Shown: positions 5,625 through 14,005 of the stretch, piece after piece | Numbering within the stretch: the first letter of the stretch is position 1 | Layout of the letters: the number at the start of each line of letters is the position of its first letter | Source of the DNA: Terriglobia bacterium | GTDB lineage: Bacteria > Acidobacteriota > Terriglobia > JAJPHL01 | DNA: 52,140 nt | Direction: 5' to 3' | Assembly: GCA_021325275.1 (NCBI GenBank) | Contig: JAJPHL010000004.1 | Coordinates: forward strand, 1-52,140 | Notes under the pieces: model-generated | The model's database searches: none | Seen by the model: only the letters and a program-made list of their open reading frames with translations | Told to the model about the DNA's origin: nothing | Translations under genes and position numbers: made by a program

Positions 5625-8354
5625 CTATTTAAATCTCAACATCCAGATGCTGCCGACCCGCTCCTCTAGCGTAACCACGGCCTTGTCGCCGGCGACGTAA
5701 AGGTGACGCGCGTTTTGACGCATCCGTCGCGCGGGATCGTGCAGATGCAGAAGCGCGAACGGTTTTCCGGCAGGTCTTTGAGTGGCGGGATCCATGAGTT
5801 GAGCCCAGATACATCCGAATCCATCGCGATCCGAGACGAAGTACAGAACTTTTCCGTCCGAGGACCAATGCGGCTGAAAGTCGTAGGTGCCGGAACTGGT
5901 CACCGCGACCCATTCACTCGCCGTCGCAGGCGTGGAGGGATGGAACGGCGCGACCATCAACTGCTGTCCGGCGGGCCACTCCTTCGTAAAACTGATCCAT
6001 TTGCCATCGGGAGAAAACGATCGCGGATAGAGGCTGCTCGAGGAATCCGACATGTACTTAGAGACGTGTCCGGACGCAAGGTCCACTGTCTCAATGCCTT
6101 CTTTTGGCTTGTCGGTGTCCACGACCAGAAGCCTCGATTGATCCGGAGACCAGGCATTGGTGACAAACGCTCTTGAACTGAATGGGCGAGCCGTCCCGCC
6201 TTGCACGGAAATGATCATTCCGCGATCGGGATTGCGCTGAAGATACGCAACCTGCGAACCGTCGGGACTGATCATGGGACTTTCTCCGCTGGCCAGAAAT
6301 TGTTCTTTCCCGCTGGTCAGGTTCTTGATCCAAACTTCCAACTGCCCCGAACGGCGCGAGTAAAACGCCAGCATTTTTCCATCGTTGGAGAGCGATCCGT
6401 ACCCGTCGTCGGCCAGATCGGTGGTGAGCCGCTGCAACGGTCCCGCCACTTTTGCGTGCCCGTTGTCGATCGGTACAGCGTAAATGTCCAAATTCCGCGC
6501 GATGCTCGAAAAAGCCAAGCTGCCATCGGCGGCCACCGAAGGCGTTTCTTCCTGCGTGGTGCCGAAGGTCAGCCGCCGTGGCGCGCCCGTCACTTGCCAA
6601 TTGCGAAAGGAAAAAGGCGCTTCGAAAACATTTACGGAATTGTCTTCTTGGCGCCAGGAAAAGACCACGCTATCCTGACGCCATCCGCTGGCCTCCGAAG
6701 TGTGGAAGATCTCAGGATTGAATTCCGCCGTTGCGGCCGTGACTTCTTGCGCCGGGCCGCTGCCATCGGCCGCCGTGACCCACCAGCCCCGATGCGGCAC
6801 CGAACGGCCTTCCACCGACCCTGCTTCTTTCGATCCCCAGAAGAGAATGTGCGATCCATCGGGCGTCCACAAGGGACGCGTGGCAATCACAAAATCGGAG
6901 CGCAAGCGGCGCGGCGTGCCGCCCGCGGTGTCGAGAACGTAGATGGCCGCCGAGCGCGGCACCGCGGGAATTTCGCGGAGAGGTTCGCCGGTCCAATAGG
7001 CGATTTGTTTTCCGTCCGGGGAAAAGCGCGGACGCCGGCCGCCGTCGGCCAAGCGATGCTCCTGCCCACCCAGCGCCGGAACCGTGTATAGTCCGCCGCC
7101 CTCGCGGTCGGAGTGAAATGCGACTTGAGTGGAATCGGGTGAAAACGCGGGCTCGGTATCGTCGGCGGGATCGCGCGTCAAACGAATCGGATCGCCGCCG
7201 CCCACCTGGCGAACCCAAATGTCCAGGTTCGATTCTCCGGCGCGATCGGAAGCGTAGGCCAGCATTTTCCCGTCGAGCGAGACGGCCGGCTGAATGCTCA
7301 GTCCCGAGTCCGTGGTCAAACGCAATGGCGCGGGATTGGAAGACGGCGGAAACAAACGGTCCTTGAAAATCCAAACCAGCGCAGCTGCACCGAGCGCGGC
7401 CAGAAAGATCGCGGCGGTAATCGCGGCGGAAATCCAACGCGGCCGCTTCGGCTTGGAAGCGAGCGGCAACATCATCATTTGCGATCCACTGAGGGAAGCG
7501 GCCGGCAAATGCCCGAGATCCCGCGCCAATCGCCGAAGATCGGTGCCAAACTCCGCCGCGCTCTGATAACGCAGCTCGCGATCTTTCTCCAGCGCTTTGG
7601 CAATGATGTCGTCGATTCGCGCGGGCAGCAGCGGATTGACCTGCGACGCCGGGACCGGCTGGCGATTCAAGATGGCTTCTTGAATCACGCCCGGCGTGGC
7701 TCCGGGAAAGGCGGGCCGCCCCGTTGACATCGCGTAGAGCACCGAGCCGAAGGAAAACACATCGGTGCGCGCATCCAGTTTTTCGCCGCGCACCTGCTCC
7801 GGCGACATATACGTCACCGTGCCCATCACCGCACCCGGCTGCGTGAGCGCCGACAGAGTCGCGCCGCCGGTCAGCGCATCGTCCTCGACGGTCATGGCCA
7901 AGCCGAAGTCCAAAATTTTCGCTTGGCCCTGAGTGGTGATGAAAATGTTGCCCGGCTTGATGTCGCGATGGCCCATTCCCTGCGCGTGCGCCGCGGCAAG
8001 ACCGTTGGCAATCTGAATGCCCCAATCAAGAATCAGCTCCACCGTAAGCGGCTGGCCGCCGACGCGCTGTTGCAGCGTTTCGCCCTCGAGAAACTCCATG
8101 ACGATGAAGGGTTGCCCTTCATGCTCGCCCACTTCGTAGATCGTGCAGACGTTGGGATGATTCAAGGCCGCGGCCAAAACCGCCTCGCGGCGAAAGCGCG
8201 ATCGCGCGCCCGAGCTGCGCGCACAGTCGTCGGAAAGAAACTTGAGTGCCACCGGGCGGCTGAGCTCGGTGTCCTCGGCCTGGTAAACCACACCCATCCC
8301 GCCGGATCCTAGCTTCTTCAATACGCGATAATGCTCAATGACCTTCCCGATCAT
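5625..8354 (-). CDS. Membrane Ser/Thr protein kinase with extracytoplasmic TolB-like propeller
   Basis: A 909-residue PknB-type kinase. The kinase domain spans residues 8-275 with GSGGMGVVY (Gly loop), Lys38 (VALKF), HRDIKPGN (Asp131) and DFG (149-151), so it should be active. One membrane helix at about 308-330 follows a basic stretch. Residues 345-905 carry repeated PD40/TolB-like blades (SPDG, SxDGK, DGSQVAY motifs) and would lie in the periplasm. Such proteins are typical transmembrane sensors in Acidobacteria, transmitting an external signal to cytoplasmic phosphorylation. Its stop is 65 bases before the start of the precursor gene on the same strand, so read-through into the lanthipeptide unit is possible, but a functional link is not shown. 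Confidence 0.92.
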   Translation of the reverse strand: MIGKVIEHYRVLKKLGSGGMGVVYQAEDTELSRPVALKFLSDDCARSSGARSRFRREAVLAAALNHPNVCTIYEVGEHEGQPFIVMEFLEGETLQQRVGGQPLTVELILDWGIQIANGLAAAHAQGMGHRDIKPGNIFITTQGQAKILDFGLAMTVEDDALTGGATLSALTQPGAVMGTVTYMSPEQVRGEKLDARTDVFSFGSVLYAMSTGRPAFPGATPGVIQEAILNRQPVPASQVNPLLPARIDDIIAKALEKDRELRYQSAAEFGTDLRRLARDLGHLPAASLSGSQMMMLPLASKPKRPRWISAAITAAIFLAALGAAALVWIFKDRLFPPSSNPAPLRLTTDSGLSIQPAVSLDGKMLAYASDRAGESNLDIWVRQVGGGDPIRLTRDPADDTEPAFSPDSTQVAFHSDREGGGLYTVPALGGQEHRLADGGRRPRFSPDGKQIAYWTGEPLREIPAVPRSAAIYVLDTAGGTPRRLRSDFVIATRPLWTPDGSHILFWGSKEAGSVEGRSVPHRGWWVTAADGSGPAQEVTAATAEFNPEIFHTSEASGWRQDSVVFSWRQEDNSVNVFEAPFSFRNWQVTGAPRRLTFGTTQEETPSVAADGSLAFSSIARNLDIYAVPIDNGHAKVAGPLQRLTTDLADDGYGSLSNDGKMLAFYSRRSGQLEVWIKNLTSGKEQFLASGESPMISPDGSQVAYLQRNPDRGMIISVQGGTARPFSSRAFVTNAWSPDQSRLLVVDTDKPKEGIETVDLASGHVSKYMSDSSSSLYPRSFSPDGKWISFTKEWPAGQQLMVAPFHPSTPATASEWVAVTSSGTYDFQPHWSSDGKVLYFVSDRDGFGCIWAQLMDPATQRPAGKPFALLHLHDPARRMRQNARHLYVAGDKAVVTLEERVGSIWMLRFK

Positions 8355-8435
8355 TGTGCTGCCGGTTCGCCTGCCATTCCGTTATGAGAGTCTCTGAGAA
8401 TCAGTGCGATTATACATGGTATCCTCTTTGCGCCT

Positions 8436-9875
8436 ATGCAACCGCCCACCTCTACCTACAGCAAGATTCGCTTTATCGGCTACGCCATTCCCACGAACCC
8501 AGGCAACTCGAAGCCCGCGCCTCCGCCCGCCACAGCGGGGACGTATATGGGCGACCTCGATAACACCACCGACATCACCGCGCGCGTACAGGTGATGAAA
8601 AACGCCGTCGATACGGCGAAGGCCAGTTTGCCGCCCGATCCTCCCGGAGAAGTGATCAACGTTTTCGTCGCGCCGGAGTTCTTCTTTGGCGGGCGGCGCG
8701 GCGCGTATATTTGGGATCCCATCTTCAAAACTGAAGGGGACCCGCTCATCACGCTGCAAACGCAATTGGCCGCCGCGTTCCCCGTGGCGGATTATCCGGA
8801 TTGGACGTTCGTCTGCGGCACCATGCCCTCGGCCCGCGTCGTGGAATGGGAGAAAGTTGCCGACGAACCACTCACCAACGTTCGCAACAATGTGGTCCGA
8901 GGATTGACTGAACAATGGGACGCCGCCTTCGGTCCGATGCAACAGGCGATCCAAGTCATGTTGGTGGGATTCATTCAGAATTGCCGCGCGAATCCGAGCC
9001 TGACCGTTCACTGCCGTTCCGTCGTCCACAGCAACATCGGTCTCGGGCTCTTTGACGACGAACAGATTGTTCAAACGCTGAATACGCAGAAGACTTTCGC
9101 TTCCTATGAGGACTTCGTGCTCTATGACCCATCGCGAACCGCCGAGTTCATGGGGCCCGCGGTGATCACCGAGCCGATGGTTGCCTATCCGAACATCGAC
9201 CTATCGAACGGCGATCTGAAGCGGGCGGCCGACGACAACTACGCGATTTTCCGCCAATTCATCAGCCCAACAGGATGGTTCAACATGGGCGTGGAGGTTT
9301 GCCTGGATCACAATAACTACCGCTTGCGCCGGAACATCGTCAACAATCCATTTCATCCGCCGAAAAACGCGGACCCAACACTGCGCTTGGCCAGCGCGAT
9401 CCATGTGCACATCATTCCGGCGATGGGCGGATTCATTATTCCTCCCGCGATTGCCGCGGGCGCGGATGGTTTCGTTTTCAACTGCGACGGACAATTCGCC
9501 ATTGGCGATCCGAATAACGCGGGGACACCGACCGTCGCGACAACAGACACGGCTAACGTCAACTTGAATTGCCTCTTCGTGGACTACAACTACGTAGATT
9601 CCCAACAAACGACCTATCAGGCCCACACGCAGTTTGCCCGCGTCGCAACACCGGCGCATACCGGCGATCCGCACGACGGAAACGCCACGACGGTCGAGCT
9701 GACCGCGAACGACGCCGCCGACGTCAGTGTGGTCCCGGTGAAACCGCCGGCGGCCGTGACATTGGATCATTATTTTGCCGGCGGTCCGGGCGCCATCCAC
9801 ATTTACGGCGCCACGACGCCGCTCGAAATTAGCAGCGTCCCGCAACTCACGCCGCTCGCGCCGCCACAGGGATGA
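8436..9875 (+). CDS. Atypical nitrilase-superfamily (carbon-nitrogen hydrolase) protein
   Basis: A 479-residue protein without a signal peptide. I see the three landmarks of the nitrilase superfamily in order and at plausible spacing: Glu81 in FVAPEFFF, Lys219 in TQKTFASYEDF and Cys289 in GVEVCLDH, consistent with a Glu-Lys-Cys triad. The members of this superfamily hydrolyse nitriles, amides or carbamoyl groups. The protein is longer than usual (about 300 residues), with insertions between the motifs and a beta-rich tail of about 140 residues (380-479). It stands alone, divergent from the kinase gene, with no obvious metabolic partner. Substrate unknown. The family assignment rests on motif recognition and could be tested by structure prediction. 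Confidence 0.6.
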   Translation: MQPPTSTYSKIRFIGYAIPTNPGNSKPAPPPATAGTYMGDLDNTTDITARVQVMKNAVDTAKASLPPDPPGEVINVFVAPEFFFGGRRGAYIWDPIFKTEGDPLITLQTQLAAAFPVADYPDWTFVCGTMPSARVVEWEKVADEPLTNVRNNVVRGLTEQWDAAFGPMQQAIQVMLVGFIQNCRANPSLTVHCRSVVHSNIGLGLFDDEQIVQTLNTQKTFASYEDFVLYDPSRTAEFMGPAVITEPMVAYPNIDLSNGDLKRAADDNYAIFRQFISPTGWFNMGVEVCLDHNNYRLRRNIVNNPFHPPKNADPTLRLASAIHVHIIPAMGGFIIPPAIAAGADGFVFNCDGQFAIGDPNNAGTPTVATTDTANVNLNCLFVDYNYVDSQQTTYQAHTQFARVATPAHTGDPHDGNATTVELTANDAADVSVVPVKPPAAVTLDHYFAGGPGAIHIYGATTPLEISSVPQLTPLAPPQG

Positions 9876-9887
9876 CGAGGAATTTAC

Positions 9888-9904
9888 ACTGAAAATCTTT
9901 CAGT
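9888..9904. terminator. Hairpin between convergent genes
   Basis: ACTGAAA-ATC-TTTCAGT forms a perfect 7-bp stem with a 3-base loop, 13 bases after the nitrilase-like stop and about 50 bases from the end of the convergent hydrolase gene. There is no clear T-tract on either side, so its efficiency as an intrinsic terminator is uncertain, but the position fits a bidirectional terminator. Confidence 0.5.
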
Positions 9905-9952
9905 TGATTCGATGGGCGCCTGTACCGTGATTCAGAGCTCTCTATTGCAGCC

Positions 9953-11485
9953 TCAAGGCTGGCGGACGTACCTCGACCCTAGAAACTGCAGCATTGCCGG
10001 CCGGCCTTGCGCATCAAGGTTGAACGTGACCAGCGACGGCCGATTCCACTCGGCGTTCCAGTTCGCGCGGAACGTGTCATAGTTCCAGTGCTCCAGCGTG
10101 CCCGCGCGAGCCACGCCATAACGAATCTGCAGTTTTCCCTCGGAGAACGCGATTTCCACGCTTCCATGCAGAGGATCGCTGTACGTGCCCGCGTATTTTT
10201 CCAATGCCAGCGACGGCGATGTGCCCGTGACGCGCCGCGACTCCTGGCGTTTCTGCGCTTCCTCGGCAGTTTTCTCCAGATCGCCGTAGAGTTTCAGAAA
10301 TTCCTTGCTCCAATCGTGATCGTGGCGGCCGGCGTAGCGATCGAACACCGTATACATGATCGCGTGACGAAGTTCGCCGTTCGCGAGATTCCCTAGCGCA
10401 TACACACCCAGGCGTTCGTCGCGGATCAGCCCGTGAATCGCGATCATCCCATCGATGCTTCCGGTGTGGAAATCCACCGCGCGGCCTTGATAATCCTGCT
10501 GAAACCAGCCCAAGCCATAAGTCATCCAGTGCGGCTTCACCAACGCTGTGGTGGGATACTGGTCTCTCGGCGCGATCACCTGCGGCTTGAAAAGTTCGGC
10601 GGCCGTCGCTTCGCTCAGCAAACGCGTCCCGTTCGGACCGCCGACAACGCCGCCATCGATCAAAAACTGCATCCACTTGGACATGTCGGCGACGCTCGAC
10701 CACACCGAGCCGGCCGGCGCCACCGAATCCACACTGGTGCTCTCAACAACCAACACTCGACCATTCACCACTTGGTGCGGCGAAGCGATGTTGCTGCGTT
10801 GCGCCCGCATCCGAAGCACCGGGATGGTGTCGTGCATTTCCAGCGGATCGAAGATGCGAGTCTGGATCATCTGCTCCCAAGTTTTTCCACTGGCGGCTTC
10901 GATCACCGCGCCCGCGGTCGCATACATGATGTTCTGGTAAATGAAGCTGGATCGAAACGAGTAGGCGGGCTCGATCAGACGAAGCCGGCGAATGATCTCG
11001 TGCGCCGAGTTGTTCTGGCCCACCCAGAGGAAATCTGCGTTCCCCAGGCCGCTGCGGTGCGTTAACAGATCGCGCACCGTGAGCTCGCGTGTGACATAAG
11101 GGTCCTTGAGTTGAAACCACGGCAAATACTTGATGACCGGATCGTCCCAATTCAGCTTTTTCTCGTCAACCAGCATGCCGATCAGCGCGGCGGTCATGGC
11201 CTTGGTCGTGGAACCGATCGCGAACAAGGTGTGCTCGTCGACCGGCTCGCTGCGTCCTTGTTCGCGCACTCCGAAACCCTTGGCCATGACCAGACGACCG
11301 TCTTTGACGACCGCCACCGCCAACCCAGGAATGCGCCAATCCTTCATGGCGGAAGCGACGTATGAGTCAAAGCCGTCGAGCGGCGCAGCCGGAGTTGAGC
11401 TTTGCGCCACGGCAGGCGTCGCCAGCAAAGCCGCAGCCAAGAGGATTTCGAACGCCCGTCGAGTAAGAGTCAGCGATGATGGCAT
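9953..11485 (-). CDS. Secreted beta-lactamase-fold serine hydrolase (class C / DD-peptidase-like)
   Basis: A 510-residue protein. The N-terminus has a Tat-like twin-arginine signal (LTRRAFEILLAAALL). The penicillin-binding/beta-lactamase class C motifs are present: Ser92-x-x-Lys95 in IGSTTKAM and a Tyr-x-Asn in FIYQNIMY. The C-terminal 100 residues (EKYAGTYSDPLHGSVEIAF) resemble the lipocalin-like DUF3471 domain often attached to these hydrolases. The family includes esterases, D-aminopeptidases and DD-peptidases; which activity applies cannot be read from sequence. It is the last gene of the six-gene minus-strand run starting with the RpiR regulator, 24 bases after the esterase gene. The context of D-amino-acid enzymes favours a D-peptide or ester substrate. 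Confidence 0.85.
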   Translation of the reverse strand: MPSSLTLTRRAFEILLAAALLATPAVAQSSTPAAPLDGFDSYVASAMKDWRIPGLAVAVVKDGRLVMAKGFGVREQGRSEPVDEHTLFAIGSTTKAMTAALIGMLVDEKKLNWDDPVIKYLPWFQLKDPYVTRELTVRDLLTHRSGLGNADFLWVGQNNSAHEIIRRLRLIEPAYSFRSSFIYQNIMYATAGAVIEAASGKTWEQMIQTRIFDPLEMHDTIPVLRMRAQRSNIASPHQVVNGRVLVVESTSVDSVAPAGSVWSSVADMSKWMQFLIDGGVVGGPNGTRLLSEATAAELFKPQVIAPRDQYPTTALVKPHWMTYGLGWFQQDYQGRAVDFHTGSIDGMIAIHGLIRDERLGVYALGNLANGELRHAIMYTVFDRYAGRHDHDWSKEFLKLYGDLEKTAEEAQKRQESRRVTGTSPSLALEKYAGTYSDPLHGSVEIAFSEGKLQIRYGVARAGTLEHWNYDTFRANWNAEWNRPSLVTFNLDAQGRPAMLQFLGSRYVRQP

Positions 11486-11509
11486 TTTATTTTCTCCAGT
11501 CCTTACGCC

Positions 11510-13216
11510 TCAGTAGCGCCATTGATGTGTGTCTTCACCGGCCGGAGCTTCGCGAAGAACCTGCTCGGCCATTTTCCTGACGTACTCGGCCCACGTGTAA
11601 GCGTGCCAGGAATGACCTTTCATGGGCCGTCCGTAGGTGAAGTCGGCTTCGTAATGCGGATCTTGGGTCGCTTTCAGGAAATCCTGGAACGAGTACACCG
11701 CGAGGTTGAGATAAAAATCGTCCATGTCGCCGCAGAAGAAATGAAGTTTCCCCATCAACTTGGGACCGAGCGATTTCCAGTTCTTTTCCGCATACGCGCG
11801 CAGGTCGTAGCCATGATCGCGCATATAACGCGCCACATCGTGATTGATTTTTCCGGTGAGCTTGTCCCACAGCGCGATCGGATAGCCGTCTTCCCCAATC
11901 GGCCCATAAATCGCTTCCCAACCCTCGAGTTGATAACCGGAACGCCCCTTTGAGCCGAGCACTTCTTCGAAGCGGCTCATGTCGCGCATCGTCCAAACAT
12001 CTTGTCCGTTGACGGCGCGTTTGAAGGGACGCTCGGCGGTCGTGAACGGGCCGATCGAAACGGCAAAAGCGTTTTCGTCTTCATAAATATTGGCGAGTTG
12101 ATCGTTGCGAAAATCGATGGGATCGGGTTGCAGCACCCAGGCGCCGCCGAAGAAATCCGGATGATAGAGTTCGAGCGCCAGCGTTTGCCATCCACCCGTC
12201 GAGGCGCCTTCCAGTTGCCGCGCATATGCTTTCGGGATCATCCGGAATTTTTTCTCCAGCGCCGGAATCACTTCCTCGATCATGGCGTCGCCATACGGCC
12301 CTTGATTCACGGAGTTCACCGAGTACGAATCGGGAAAAAAGGGCGTCGGCTGCTGAAAGCTCACGGCGATGAAGCGCGGGAAAGAATCGGAGATCCAGGA
12401 CTGGTAGAAGTCGTAGCCTGTTTCGAGTCCCGTGGCTTTCGCGGCTTGCCGCTCGCGATCCGATGACGGCGTTGTGCTGAAGCGGAACGGAACGGAGTGG
12501 CCCATCGTAAAGACGGTGGGATAGCGGCTATCGGGATGCTCCGCGTATCCACGCGGCAGCAAGACAGTGGCGTGAATGTACACCGGCCGCCCCCAGAAGC
12601 GGGTCAGCTTTTCGCTTTGAATCTGAACATGCTTCACCCACTCGGTGTCGGTTTCGGGACGATGCGGCGGAATGGTCCGCGTGATGGAGACGCCGATCGG
12701 TTCGCTTCCCCCGATCTTTACTGACTGCACGTCGCTGTAGAGATTCCCTGGAGCGATGTTGAAAGTATCGAGCGCGCCGGGATCGGGAAAATGCAACCAA
12801 ATCGCGGGGCCGTTGGCGCGATGCACCTGCGTGTAGACGTTGAGGATCGCCTGCACAAAGTAGTCGCCGGGCGCGAGCTCGGCCAACTGGGTGGGATAGC
12901 CGAGGGAGTTTTCGGAATCCACGCGAATCGGCTCGCCGGATCGCCACGCCTCAACGTCGCGCGCAAAAAGCGCCGGACCTTGCGGGGAAATCAGCAGGCG
13001 CGGCTCCGGCGAGTCTTTTTTGGCGATCACCACGAACACCCGGCCGGTGACCGGCCCGGGAATCGCCGCGCCGGAGTAGGAAATCTCGAAGCGCGCTGGC
13101 GAATGCGTCTGCGCGGCCGCCGGAGCGGCGCTGAAGCAAACAGGGAAGGCGCAAGCTAGCCAGACGCCGATGAGAACGGTACTGGTGGGAGTCCACGGTG
13201 ATTTCATCGCTGTCAT
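11510..13216 (-). CDS. Secreted esterase-like alpha/beta hydrolase
   Basis: A 568-residue protein with a signal peptide (VLIGVWLACAFPVCFSAAPAAA). Residues about 30-190 form a beta-rich N-terminal domain; the rest is an alpha/beta hydrolase of the esterase-D/Fes type, with the probable nucleophile in LEGASTGGW (G-x-S-x-G) about 340 residues in, followed by ALELYHPDFFGGAW as in this family. A catalytic His is expected in the late KGHSWHAYTWAEY segment. Such enzymes deacylate peptide or sugar esters. The ATG overlaps the end of the previous gene (4 bases), indicating translational coupling. The substrate is not evident; ferri-siderophore esterase is an alternative that lacks support from neighbours. 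Confidence 0.75.
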   Translation of the reverse strand: MTAMKSPWTPTSTVLIGVWLACAFPVCFSAAPAAAQTHSPARFEISYSGAAIPGPVTGRVFVVIAKKDSPEPRLLISPQGPALFARDVEAWRSGEPIRVDSENSLGYPTQLAELAPGDYFVQAILNVYTQVHRANGPAIWLHFPDPGALDTFNIAPGNLYSDVQSVKIGGSEPIGVSITRTIPPHRPETDTEWVKHVQIQSEKLTRFWGRPVYIHATVLLPRGYAEHPDSRYPTVFTMGHSVPFRFSTTPSSDRERQAAKATGLETGYDFYQSWISDSFPRFIAVSFQQPTPFFPDSYSVNSVNQGPYGDAMIEEVIPALEKKFRMIPKAYARQLEGASTGGWQTLALELYHPDFFGGAWVLQPDPIDFRNDQLANIYEDENAFAVSIGPFTTAERPFKRAVNGQDVWTMRDMSRFEEVLGSKGRSGYQLEGWEAIYGPIGEDGYPIALWDKLTGKINHDVARYMRDHGYDLRAYAEKNWKSLGPKLMGKLHFFCGDMDDFYLNLAVYSFQDFLKATQDPHYEADFTYGRPMKGHSWHAYTWAEYVRKMAEQVLREAPAGEDTHQWRY

Positions 13217-13974
13217 TTATTCTTTTCAGCGGGCCGTTCCGGCAAACTCAAGGTCGCCTTACCGTTCTCGTCGAGAAAATCGATGCGCGACACATTGGCA
13301 TTGTCCACCGACAACACGATGCGCGGCTTTCCTTTGCTGTCGCTCAGGCTGACCATCGCTTCGCCCTTGGGCGACCGTCCCACAAAAACGCGCTCCGCGC
13401 CGCCCATGCCGCTCTCCCGCGCTTCGTCGCGAAGTTTTTTCATCGCTTCAGTCTTCTCCGGCCCGTCCTTCATCGACTCGATATCGTTGACCTGGCGCGC
13501 GAAGCCGGCGATGGGCGTGAGCGAGCGCTCCCACACATGCAGCCCCGACGTGCGTTGATCGTTGTTCTGAGAGTAGGTGATCCCCACCGTCTGATCCTGA
13601 TTGAATTGATCGAACAGCAAGCCGGAACTGGCGCTGGCCTTGCCGTCCTTGTCGTCGCCTCTCCAGGTCATGCCGCCGCACTCGTCGCCCTTGTCGTTGA
13701 AGAAGATCAATCCGGCGCCGCGATGGCCTTCCCGCGTCTTCATGTAGAGTCCGCCGAGAATCGGTCCCGGAGACAGGGCATTGTTGGAGACGGTCAAGCG
13801 CAATTTTCCGTCCGGTTCCACGATGTTGATCCGCTGCACTTCGATTTCGTCGAATTTCGTCTTCGCCTTCGACGCCCCTTGCGCGGCCAGGAAGATCAGC
13901 ACCCCAAAGAGCAGGCTGGAAACGAGCGCGTAGGCTTTCAAGAATTGCAATTCTCTATGAATCTTGGCGTCCAT
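13213..13974 (-). CDS. Membrane-anchored hypothetical protein
   Basis: A 253-residue protein with one N-terminal membrane helix (AYALVSSLLFGVLIFLAA, about residues 14-31), followed by a short coiled segment (ASKAKTKFDEIEVQRINIV) and a beta-rich extracytoplasmic domain with repeated phrases of the type DGKLRLTVSN, KGKPRIVLSVDN and NGKATLSLP. These short DG-K-R-L-x-x-S strands recur in secreted proteins of unknown function from Acidobacteria and Bacteroidetes. No catalytic motif is visible. It sits 31 bases after the racemase-like gene and overlaps the esterase gene by 4 bases, so it belongs to the operon; a structural or scaffold role at the membrane is only a guess. Confidence 0.6.
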   Translation of the reverse strand: MDAKIHRELQFLKAYALVSSLLFGVLIFLAAQGASKAKTKFDEIEVQRINIVEPDGKLRLTVSNNALSPGPILGGLYMKTREGHRGAGLIFFNDKGDECGGMTWRGDDKDGKASASSGLLFDQFNQDQTVGITYSQNNDQRTSGLHVWERSLTPIAGFARQVNDIESMKDGPEKTEAMKKLRDEARESGMGGAERVFVGRSPKGEAMVSLSDSKGKPRIVLSVDNANVSRIDFLDENGKATLSLPERPAEKNK

Positions 13975-14005
13975 GGTGATTCCTCCGTAGTGATTCTCTT
14001 GGGCG

